7,604 nucleotides of DNA, from positions 1 to 7,604 of the forward strand of contig CAMWUH010000094.1 of assembly GCA_947177325.1 (NCBI GenBank), written 5' to 3'. The stretch comes from an uncultured Bacteroidales bacterium. GTDB taxonomy: Bacteria; Bacteroidota; Bacteroidia; Bacteroidales; Muribaculaceae. The notes under the pieces are model-generated. The model worked only from the letters and a program-made list of their open reading frames with translations, was not told where the DNA came from and ran no database searches. The position numbers and the translations under genes were made by a program. Shown here in pieces: positions 1 through 6,900 of this stretch (the first letter of the stretch is position 1; every line of letters begins with the position of its first letter).

Positions 1-109
1 GCTTAGTATCAACTAATTATCGAAACTTACTTAGAAACGACAAACTAACTTTTTTAATCACAAAACAGACAGTTAACTCCCCTTAAATATTAGAAACAAC
101 GACTTTAGA

Positions 110-288
110 CTATTCGGCTCGGTGGAAATAAATCTGGACAATTTATTCTAAGTAAGCCTTCCGATCAGTCGAAAGTAGGATTGTACCCACCCAGGGCGCA
201 ACCTGCTTTTTTCTTGCTGCATTACAAGGCCATGTCCAGAGCCTTTTTCCTGTAACGAGAAAAGAGTGTTAGGATGTGGCCCTTTTTT
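110..288 (+). ncRNA. Candidate structured RNA (small RNA or riboswitch-like leader), family not identified
   Basis: Seen in the sequence: a hairpin with a perfect 7-bp stem (127-133 with 141-147, 7-base loop); a second small hairpin (158-164 with 169-175, one mismatch); a 5-bp helix GGTGG/CCACC (121-125 with 187-191) enclosing both; and a 5-bp helix GGCTC/GAGCC (116-120 with 239-243). The loop of the first hairpin plus one flanking base (133-140, TCTGGACA) is perfectly complementary to 233-240 (TGTCCAGA), which would form a pseudoknot. The RNA ends with the terminator hairpin at 228-288. No protein gene overlaps credibly. Inference: an independently transcribed small RNA, or a regulatory leader in which the 233-243 pairings compete with the left arm of the terminator. 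I could not match it to tmRNA, SRP RNA, RNase P RNA or a common riboswitch. The Bacteroidales-1 or 6S-like families are untested possibilities. No promoter or exact 5' end is visible, so the start is approximate. The individual helices are short enough to arise by chance. Confidence 0.4.
228..288 (+). terminator. Intrinsic terminator after the candidate RNA
   Basis: GGCCATGTCC (228-237) pairs with GGATGTGGCC (272-281) over ten base pairs, two of them G-U. An inner helix CTTTTT/GAAAAG (243-248 with 259-264) extends the hairpin. Six consecutive T residues (283-288) follow directly, with one C between stem and T-run. The T-run lies only on the plus-strand side, so it should stop rightward transcription. 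The left arm overlaps bases 233-240, which can instead pair with an upstream hairpin loop, so conditional use is possible. Confidence 0.7.
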
Positions 289-461
289 CGTGCCTATAAA
301 GTTGAGAATCATACAAAAACAAATGCACATAATTCCATACAAGAAGCAAAGAAAGAACATATCGCAGTTTTCATGAAGCTCGTGAGAGTGTTAACGAAAA
401 TATTGATTTTTTATTAGAAAAAGCAGAAAGAACCTTAAATTGCCAATGAAAACACACCCCG

Positions 462-494
462 AGTGTCGGAGCATCGCGCCCCGGCACTTTTTTT
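462..494 (+). terminator. Intrinsic terminator upstream of the trmD promoter
   Basis: GTGTCGG (463-469) pairs with CCGGCAC (481-487), with one G-U pair, and A462 pairs with T488. The loop is 11 bases and a run of seven T residues occupies 488-494. It should stop rightward transcription entering from the region to the left, insulating the trmD promoter that begins about 25 bases later. No translated gene is recognised directly in front of it. Confidence 0.75.
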
Positions 495-517
495 CACGCA
501 TCAGAAAGGGGCAAATG

Positions 518-549
518 TTTGGGTATTACACAAAAAAACGCTAACTTTG
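518..549 (+). promoter_or_regulatory. Sigma-ABfr type promoter for the trmD operon
   Basis: The -33 box TTTG (518-521) and the -7 box TAACTTTG (542-549, consensus TAnnTTTG) are separated by 20 bases, a perfect match to the Bacteroidetes primary promoter pattern. Transcription should begin a few bases after 549, leaving a leader of roughly 20 bases before the trmD ATG at 575. Box sequence and spacing are the same as in the tRNA-Asp promoter at 7472-7503. Confidence 0.85.
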
Positions 550-574
550 CAACATTCTAAAAGAAAAGTAGAAG

Positions 575-1249
575 ATGCGCATCGATATATTAACAGTGCT
601 CCCCGAAATGTTTCAATCGCCGTTGAACTGCTCCATTCTCAAACGGGCGCAGGATAAGGGGCTTGTTACATTTGCCATTCATAATCTCCGCGACTACACC
701 ACCAACAAGCATCGGAAGGTGGATGACTACCCCTTCGGAGGAGAGGCGGGGATGGTAATGCAAATCGAGCCAATCGACCGTTGCATCACAGCGTTGAAGG
801 CCGAGCGCGACTATGATGAGGTGATTTTCACGTCGCCCGACGGGGAAACATTTTCCCAACCGATGGCCAACCAAATGTCGATGCTCAACAACATCATCAT
901 TCTCTGCGGCCACTACAAAGGGATTGACTACCGAATCCGCGAGCACTTCATAACGCGCGAAATATCAGTCGGCGACTATGTGCTGACCGGGGGTGAAATC
1001 CCCGCCATCGCCATCTCCGATGCAATAGTGCGCCTTATACCCGGGGCTATCGGCGATGAGCAGAGCGCGCTCAGCGACTCGTTTCAAGACAATCTGCTTG
1101 CGCCGCCGGTCTATACCCGTCCGGCCGACTACAACGGCTGGCGCGTGCCCGATGTGCTCCTCTCAGGCCATCAGGCCAAAATCGACGCCTGGCGTCACGA
1201 GCAAGCCCTCGAACGCACACGGCGCCTGCGTCCCGACCTCCTCAAATAG
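575..1249 (+). CDS. trmD: tRNA (guanine-N1)-methyltransferase TrmD
   Basis: Transfers a methyl group from S-adenosylmethionine to N1 of G37 in tRNAs that have G36, next to the anticodon, which prevents +1 frameshifting. It is a cytoplasmic SPOUT-class enzyme that works as a dimer. Seen in the 224 residues: N-terminal LPEMF (9-13); the cofactor-side segment FGGEAGMVM (54-62); the knot segments LCGHYKGID (110-118) and SVGDYVLTGGE (131-141), typical of the TrmD trefoil knot; RLIPG (153-157); and DSFQDNLL (168-175). Asp168 and Arg153 align by eye with Asp169 and Arg154 of the E. coli enzyme. The C-terminus has the conserved pattern VLLSGHQAKIDAWR. At 224 residues it is shorter than the roughly 255-residue E. 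coli protein, lacking the terminal tail. The ATG lies about 25 bases after a consensus promoter with no Shine-Dalgarno, as expected for Bacteroidetes. It is the first gene of a probable three-gene transcript and starts 47 bases ahead of the aminotransferase. Confidence 0.97.
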   Translation: MRIDILTVLPEMFQSPLNCSILKRAQDKGLVTFAIHNLRDYTTNKHRKVDDYPFGGEAGMVMQIEPIDRCITALKAERDYDEVIFTSPDGETFSQPMANQMSMLNNIIILCGHYKGIDYRIREHFITREISVGDYVLTGGEIPAIAISDAIVRLIPGAIGDEQSALSDSFQDNLLAPPVYTRPADYNGWRVPDVLLSGHQAKIDAWRHEQALERTRRLRPDLLK

Positions 1250-1296
1250 CCCTAAAAATCAATCTGCCAACAACCCCATTCACTATAACATAAATT

Positions 1297-2490
1297 ATGC
1301 AAATTTCCGCCCTTATCCAATCGCTTTCCCCATCGGCCACTTTGGCAATGTCGCAGAAAGCAGGCGAGCTCAAAGCTGCCGGTATCGACGTAATCTCCCT
1401 TGCAGTCGGCGAGCCCGACTTCTTCACCCCCGACCATATTAAAGAAGCAGCCCACAAAGCTATCGACGAAAACTTCTCGTTCTATACACCAGTGGCCGGC
1501 TATATGTCGCTGCGCAAAGCCATCAGCGAAAAGCTCGAGCGCGAAAACGGCGTTAAATTTGCTCCTGAACAAATCGTTGTGGGCAACGGTGCCAAACAAG
1601 CGCTCTGCAACGTTATTCTCGCCACATTGAATCCCGGCGACGAAGTGATTATCCCCACTCCGGCATGGGTTTCTTACGTAGAGATGGTGAAACTGGCGCG
1701 CGCCACCACTGTTGAAGTGCCCTGCACCATTGAACAGGAATTTAAAATCACTCCCGAGCGCTTGCGTCAAGCCATTACCCCGGCTACCCGCATGGTGCTT
1801 CTCTGCTCGCCATCCAACCCTACCGGCGCCGTCTACAGCCGCCAAGAACTCCAAGCGCTGGCCGACGTGCTCGCCCAATACCCCGACATCATTATTCTGG
1901 CCGACGAAATCTATGAGCATATCAACTTCGCCGGCGAGTTTACATCGATGGCCTCGTTTCCGGAGATTGCTGACCGTGTGGTCATCATCAACGGAGTTTC
2001 CAAGGCTTACGCCATGACCGGCTGGCGCGTGGGCTACTGCGCCGCTCCGCTGCCGATAGCCAAAGCCGTGACCAAGCTTCAAGGCCAATACACCTCCGGC
2101 TGCTCATCAATAGCCCAGAAAGCCGCCGAAGCGGCCTACAACGGACCGCAGCAATGCGTCAAAGATATGTGTGCGGCATTCCGTCGCCGCCGCGACCTGG
2201 TGGTAGAGCTTGCGCGTCAAATCCCGGGCCTGGAAGTGAACGAGCCGCAAGGGGCATTCTATCTGTTCCCCCGCGTGACCGCGTTCATCGGTCGCAAAGC
2301 GGAAGATGGCACCGTCATCAACTCGTCGGCCGACCTGGTGCTCTATCTGCTCAACGAGGCCCATGTAGCCACAGTTGACGGCGCTGCTTTCTGCCTCGAC
2401 GGCTACATCCGTCTCAGCTATGCCACAGCCGACGACAAACTCCGCGAAGCCTTCAGCCGCATAGCCGCCGCCCTCGGCAAATTGAAATAA
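1297..2490 (+). CDS. Pyridoxal-phosphate aminotransferase, class I (aspartate aminotransferase-like)
   Basis: Probably transfers the amino group between aspartate and 2-oxoglutarate (giving oxaloacetate and glutamate) in the cytoplasm, linking amino-acid synthesis to the TCA cycle. It is a 397-residue fold-type I enzyme resembling the Thermus/Bacillus (subgroup 1b) aspartate aminotransferases. Visible landmarks: GEPDF near the N-terminus; GNGAKQAL (96-103), which contacts the cofactor phosphate; SPSNPTG (171-177) with Asn174; LADEIYEH (201-208) with Asp203 for the pyridine nitrogen and Tyr206; SKAYAMTGWRVGY (235-247) with Lys236 as the Schiff-base lysine; and YIRLSYA (370-376) with Arg372 for the substrate alpha-carboxylate. 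All key residues are present. The ATG gives a normal family N-terminus. Some members of this subgroup also accept prephenate or other amino acids, so exact substrate is not settled, and aspC or aatA would be only a guess. It sits 47 bases after trmD and 30 bases before tyrS with no terminator between, so co-transcription is likely. Confidence 0.92.
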   Translation: MQISALIQSLSPSATLAMSQKAGELKAAGIDVISLAVGEPDFFTPDHIKEAAHKAIDENFSFYTPVAGYMSLRKAISEKLERENGVKFAPEQIVVGNGAKQALCNVILATLNPGDEVIIPTPAWVSYVEMVKLARATTVEVPCTIEQEFKITPERLRQAITPATRMVLLCSPSNPTGAVYSRQELQALADVLAQYPDIIILADEIYEHINFAGEFTSMASFPEIADRVVIINGVSKAYAMTGWRVGYCAAPLPIAKAVTKLQGQYTSGCSSIAQKAAEAAYNGPQQCVKDMCAAFRRRRDLVVELARQIPGLEVNEPQGAFYLFPRVTAFIGRKAEDGTVINSSADLVLYLLNEAHVATVDGAAFCLDGYIRLSYATADDKLREAFSRIAAALGKLK

Positions 2491-2520
2491 AAACATAATT
2501 AAAAAAATAGTCTTTTAACG

Positions 2521-3816
2521 ATGAACTTCATAGATGAATTAACCTGGCGCGGGATGCTCCACTCAGCTACACCCGGCGCTGAAGAGCAGCTCAAAAAAGA
2601 GATGACCAGTGCCTACCTCGGCATTGACCCGACGGCCGATTCTCTGCATATCGGCCACTTGGTAGGCGTTATGATGCTTCGCCATCTGCAGCGCTCGGGC
2701 CACCGACCTATCGCCTTGGTAGGTGGCGCTACAGGCATGATTGGCGACCCCTCAATGAAAAGCCAGGAGCGCAAGCTCATTGACGAAGAAACCCTTCGCC
2801 ACAATCAGGAAGCAATCAAGCGTCAATTGGCCAAATTCCTCGATTTTGACTCTGATGCTCCTAATGCCGCCATCCTTGTCAACAACTACGATTGGATGAA
2901 GCAGTTCTCATTTCTTGAATTTATTCGCGACATCGGCAAGCACATCACCGTCAACTACATGATGGCAAAAGACTCGGTTAAGAAACGTCTTTCAGGTGAG
3001 TCGCGTGAGGGCATGTCGTTCACCGAGTTTTCTTACCAATTGCTTCAGGGCTACGACTTCCTCCACCTCTACCGCACTCAAGGCTGCCGCCTGCAGCTCG
3101 GCGGTTCTGACCAATGGGGCAACATGACCACCGGCACCGAGCTGATACGCCGTGTGGCGGGCGCTGACGATGCACATGCCATCACCTGCCCCCTCATCAC
3201 CAAAGCTGACGGCGGCAAATTCGGCAAAACCGAGAGTGGCAACATCTGGCTCGACCCTCGCTACACTTCGCCCTATAAATTCTATCAATTCTGGCTCAAC
3301 GTGACAGATGCCGACGCTGAAAAATATATCAAAATCTTCACTGAGCTCTCACGCGAAGAGATTGAAGCTCTCATTGCCGAGCAAGCTGAAGACCCATCAA
3401 AACGCCCGCTGCAACGCCGTCTGGCCAAGGAAATCACCACAATGGTACACTCGGCTGAAGATTACGAAGCTGCTGTTGAAGCATCGCAAATTCTCTTCTC
3501 CAACCACGCTAATGAAACTCTTCGCCGCATAGATGAGGACACGCTGCTGGCTGTGTTTGAAGGTGTTCCGCAATTTGAAATCAGCCGCGCCGACCTCGAC
3601 GGCAGCGTAAGCATTGCCGACTTGCTGACCGACCGCGCAGCAGTGTTCCCCTCAAAGGGCGAATTGCGCAAACTCGCCCAGCAAGGCGGTTTCTCAATCA
3701 ACAAAGAGAAAGTCACCGACGTTTATGCACCCGCCACGGCCGACCTCCTGCTCCAAGACAAATATATCCTCATTCAAAAGGGTAAGAAAAACTACTTCTT
3801 GCTGAAAGTAGCCTAA
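2521..3816 (+). CDS. tyrS: Tyrosyl-tRNA synthetase
   Basis: Activates tyrosine with ATP and charges tRNA-Tyr in the cytoplasm. The 431-residue length is normal for the bacterial TyrRS type. Seen in order: class I catalytic domain with the HIGH motif intact at 43-46 (DSLHIGHLVG); YQLLQGYDFLHL (172-183), whose Tyr172, Gln176 and Asp179 match the tyrosine pocket; GGSDQWGN (194-201); the KMSKS-equivalent KFGKT (233-237); an alpha-helical anticodon-recognition region (about 250-350); and a C-terminal S4 RNA-binding domain (about 365-430, around ELRKLAQQGGFSINKEKV). The ATG follows the aminotransferase by 30 AT-rich bases with no promoter-like sequence or T-box leader, so it is probably read from the trmD promoter. 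A strong terminator follows about 55 bases after the stop. No missing residues or frame damage are visible. Confidence 0.97.
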   Translation: MNFIDELTWRGMLHSATPGAEEQLKKEMTSAYLGIDPTADSLHIGHLVGVMMLRHLQRSGHRPIALVGGATGMIGDPSMKSQERKLIDEETLRHNQEAIKRQLAKFLDFDSDAPNAAILVNNYDWMKQFSFLEFIRDIGKHITVNYMMAKDSVKKRLSGESREGMSFTEFSYQLLQGYDFLHLYRTQGCRLQLGGSDQWGNMTTGTELIRRVAGADDAHAITCPLITKADGGKFGKTESGNIWLDPRYTSPYKFYQFWLNVTDADAEKYIKIFTELSREEIEALIAEQAEDPSKRPLQRRLAKEITTMVHSAEDYEAAVEASQILFSNHANETLRRIDEDTLLAVFEGVPQFEISRADLDGSVSIADLLTDRAAVFPSKGELRKLAQQGGFSINKEKVTDVYAPATADLLLQDKYILIQKGKKNYFLLKVA

Positions 3817-3870
3817 GACCCGGTGCTCCTTGCATTATCTTTTTGATGAAAGGAGTTTAATGTAACTCTT

Positions 3871-3912
3871 TAGCGCTCTTACACAATAAAATAAGTGTAG
3901 GAGCGTTATTTA
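3871..3912 (+). terminator. Intrinsic terminator ending the trmD-tyrS transcript
   Basis: TAGCGCTCTTACAC (3871-3884) pairs with GTGTAGGAGCGTTA (3895-3908) over 14 positions, two of them G-U. The ten-base loop is A/T only, and TTTA follows the stem (3909-3912). It lies 54 bases after the tyrS stop and 43 bases before the porU start. On the minus strand no T-run follows, so it acts mainly on rightward transcripts. A smaller hairpin (3850-3857 with 3864-3871) overlaps its first base. If the porU promoter lies upstream of this hairpin, it could instead be an attenuator in the porU leader. Confidence 0.75.
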
Positions 3913-3951
3913 TTCGTATACCTATACCCTCTCTCATTATTCACGAATAAT
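3910..3951 (+). repeat. Overlapping inverted repeats directly before the porU start
   Basis: TTATTCGT (3910-3917) is the exact reverse complement of ACGAATAA (3943-3950). The second copy is also half of a local palindrome, ATTATTC-AC-GAATAAT (3936-3951), that ends three bases before the porU ATG. The two pairings exclude each other. They could be an operator, an RNA hairpin over the ribosome entry region, or a chance result of AT-richness. No TTTG/TAnnTTTG promoter is visible in this gap. Confidence 0.35.
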
Positions 3952-3954
3952 ACT

Positions 3955-6900
3955 ATGACCTCTACGAGTCAATCAAATACCTTATTCACAGCTTTTTGCG
4001 CTAAAATCAGTCTTGTGGTGGCAATGCTTGTTGCCACTGCGAGCGCCCACGCTTTTGACCTTGATTTCTACACCTCCAAGTCGCGCCTTGCCGAAGGCCG
4101 ATGGGTTAAAATCTCGGTTGAAACCGATGGCCTGTACCAACTTACCCCTTCGGCACTCCGCCAAATGGGCTTTAACGACCCGGCTGCAGTGAAAGTGTTC
4201 GGGTGCGGCGGTCGCCCGGTGGAGTTGCAGATGATTCCATCGTTGCAATATGACGACCTGCCTCGTGTGCAAACCATCCGCTCAGCCGACGGCTCCATAC
4301 TTTTCTACGGCGAGGGCACTGCTTATCTGAGCTCCGCACGCCGACCCCTCAACAACACTTACTCAACCGTCGGCTACTACTTCCTTACCGATGCCGACAT
4401 TGATGACCTTGACGAGTCGATACCAATGGCCGAACCATCGACCTCATCAGCCACTCCTGCCAAGTCATGGTCTCACATCCAAGTGCATGAAAAGGAACTT
4501 ATTCCCGCCTCAACCACAGGCGCCACATTTATTGGCGAAAGTTTCGTGAAAAACCCAAAGCAAACTATCACCCTCGAGCTCCCCGGATTTTCCGAAACTG
4601 AAGAGCAATCATTGTCGCTCAGCTATCAGTTTATCAGTAACAGCAAGGGGGGTGGCACAATCGTCATCAGCCTGGATGGCGAACCGATTAACCAATCGAA
4701 GCCTGATGTAATTTCGGCCATGACCGCTGAGCACGCTCACTACAGCCGCTTGTCAAACACCCACAAAACCACGCACAAAGGCTCGAAAATCGACTTCACG
4801 ATTGATTGCACATTCTCTTACCAGCCCACTGTTGCCGGCCTTGACTACATTATAGCAACCTACGATCGACCCATAGCCCTCGGCGCCGACCCGCTGATTT
4901 TCAATGTGTCGTCGCAGCGAATGGAAATTAAGGATGCCACCGCATCAACGCGCGTTCTTGACGTTACCGACCCTCACAACGTTACGGAGCTCCCCACTAC
5001 AGCCGGCTCAAATTCAGTCGTGGCCTCGACAACCACCAGTGGCAAGAAAACCATTGTGGCGTTTAACCCCGACTCAAAATTCCCCTCCCCGAAATACTGC
5101 GGCAGCGTGGCTAATCAAAACATACACGGCGCCGACACCCCCGACATGGTTATATTCGTGCCGGCCGACTATATTACCCAGGCTAACCGCCTGGCCGACC
5201 GCCGGCGCAACGGCCCCGACTCGCTAAGCGTGTTGGTGCTTGACCAGCAACTGGTGTTTAACGAATTTGCTTCAGGCTCGCCCGACCCTATGGCTTTTCG
5301 CAAATGTCTGAAAATGTTTTACGACCGCTCGGCCGAGTCGGGTCGTAAGCTTCGCTACGCCCTTTTCTTCGGCCGTGGCTCTTACGACAACCGCCAGCTC
5401 TCGCCGGAGGTCAAAAATCTCCCCTATCCCAAAATGCCTCTGTGGCAAACCACTAACGGCGATTCCGACACCGACAGCTACACCACCGACGATTACTTCG
5501 CCTTTTTGGAAGACAACTCAGGCTCTTCACCAACGGCCGACTACTACTCAATTGCCGTTGGTCGTCTGCCGGTAACGTCAACCTCCGACGCCAAAGCTGC
5601 CGTTGACAAAATCATAGCCTACGAAGAGAGCATGCCCATTAACAACTGGCGCAACCGCTTCCTCTTTGTGGCCGACGACGAAGATGGTGGCGTTCACCTT
5701 AATCAAACCGAGCGCATGTGGCGTGAAGCCAACGCCTCGAAGAGAGGCGCCAACACCCTCTTCGAGAAAATCTATGTTGACTTCTACCCGCGCGAAGGCA
5801 CCACCACCAAAGCCAACCCGGCCTTGAAACGCACACTGAGCGAGGGCGTCACTTACTTCTCTTATATAGGCCACGCCAACCCCACTACCCTCACCCACGA
5901 AAACCTCCTGACCTACGCCGATATCAATTCGCTCCACCTGAGTTGCTATCCGATTGTCTACGCCGCCACCTGCGAATTTCTCCGCTGGGACCACACCTCC
6001 ATTTCGGGTGCCGAAATCATGTGGAAACTCTCAACCGGCGGCGCGATCGCCGTTATCTCGGCCAACCGTCCTGTGTTTATCTCTGACAACGGTCCGTTGT
6101 CAGCATCATTTGCGCGCCACTGCTTCGACATGCACCCCGACGGCCGCCCCTACACAATAGGTGAAATCTACCGGACCACAAAAAACGACTACCGCAAACT
6201 TATCGGTACCGACGGCATCCAGACGGGCGATATCCAGAGCAACGGCAACAAACTCCGCTTCGTGCTCATGGGCGACCCCTCCATGCGCCCCATCACTCCT
6301 GCCAATCAAGTGATTATTGACGCAATCAATGGCATCGACCCTGCCGATGAAAGCAAGCAAATAATTATTCAGGCCAACCAAAACGTTGTAGTCAGCGGCC
6401 ATATCGCCAACTACGACGGCACACCGCTGAGCGACTTCAACGGCAAACTCAACGCCACCCTCTACGATGCCGACCGCTCGCTCATAACCCTGGGCTACGG
6501 CTCGGCCGGGGTTAAATCAGCATTTGACCTCCACGGCGAGCGATTGTTTGAGGCTAACGACTCCGTTAAGGATGGCATTTTCCACATTAAAATACCGATG
6601 TCGAGTGAAATTGCCAACAATTTCCGCAACGCCTCAATCAATCTCTATGCCCACAGCTCGACCGGAGTAGCCGCCGGCGGACTCGAGGACCGATTCTATA
6701 TCTACGGCACTGACGAAAATGCCGCTGCCGACACAATTCCGCCTGTCATCAAGAGCTTTTATCTCAACCACCGCTCTTTTACCGACGGCGCCGTTGTCAA
6801 TCCTTCGCCGATCGCCATCGCTGAAATCACCGATAACCGAGTTATCAACATCGGCTCGGCCGGTATCGGACACCAAATTTCGCTAAAACTCGACGGTGGC

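Larger units (their letters stand above)
1..461. other. Gene-poor AT-rich region upstream of the trmD operon
   Basis: No credible protein gene is visible here on either strand. The longest open frame is a 70-codon minus-strand stretch (148-360) whose translation is low-complexity at its N-terminus and has no recognisable family. Positions 1-110 are AT-rich with two copies of an 11-base near-repeat, TTAGAAACRAC, at 31-41 and 90-100. Positions about 110-290 are more GC-balanced and show several potential RNA helices ending in a terminator. Positions 294-461 are AT-rich with only a 38-codon open stretch lacking a start codon. The gene this region may belong to could lie left of position 1. Confidence 0.6.

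Noticed and set aside
110..290. tmRNA, SRP RNA, RNase P RNA, cobalamin or TPP riboswitch identity for the upstream RNA
   Set aside because: The conserved cores of these families, as I know them, are not present on either strand.
148..360. 70-codon open frame on the minus strand in the upstream region
   Set aside because: It runs antisense across the candidate RNA and its terminator, has an odd Cys/Phe/Ile-rich start, matches no family I know and has no promoter or leader of its own.
373..417. ATG frame of 14 codons (MKLVRVLTKILIFY)
   Set aside because: It is too short, in AT-rich DNA, with no supporting context.
463..657. 64-codon plus-strand open frame overlapping the trmD start
   Set aside because: Its ATG-like start lies inside a terminator hairpin and the frame crosses the promoter and then trmD in another frame. 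It is a shadow.
1056..1442. 128-codon plus-strand open frame spanning the trmD/aminotransferase junction
   Set aside because: It overlaps two well-supported genes in another frame and has an Arg/Ser/Pro-rich composition typical of shadow frames.
1252..2088. 278-codon minus-strand open frame opposite the aminotransferase
   Set aside because: It is a long antisense frame created by the GC-biased third positions of a clearly identified gene. The His/Gly-rich translation has no recognisable domain.
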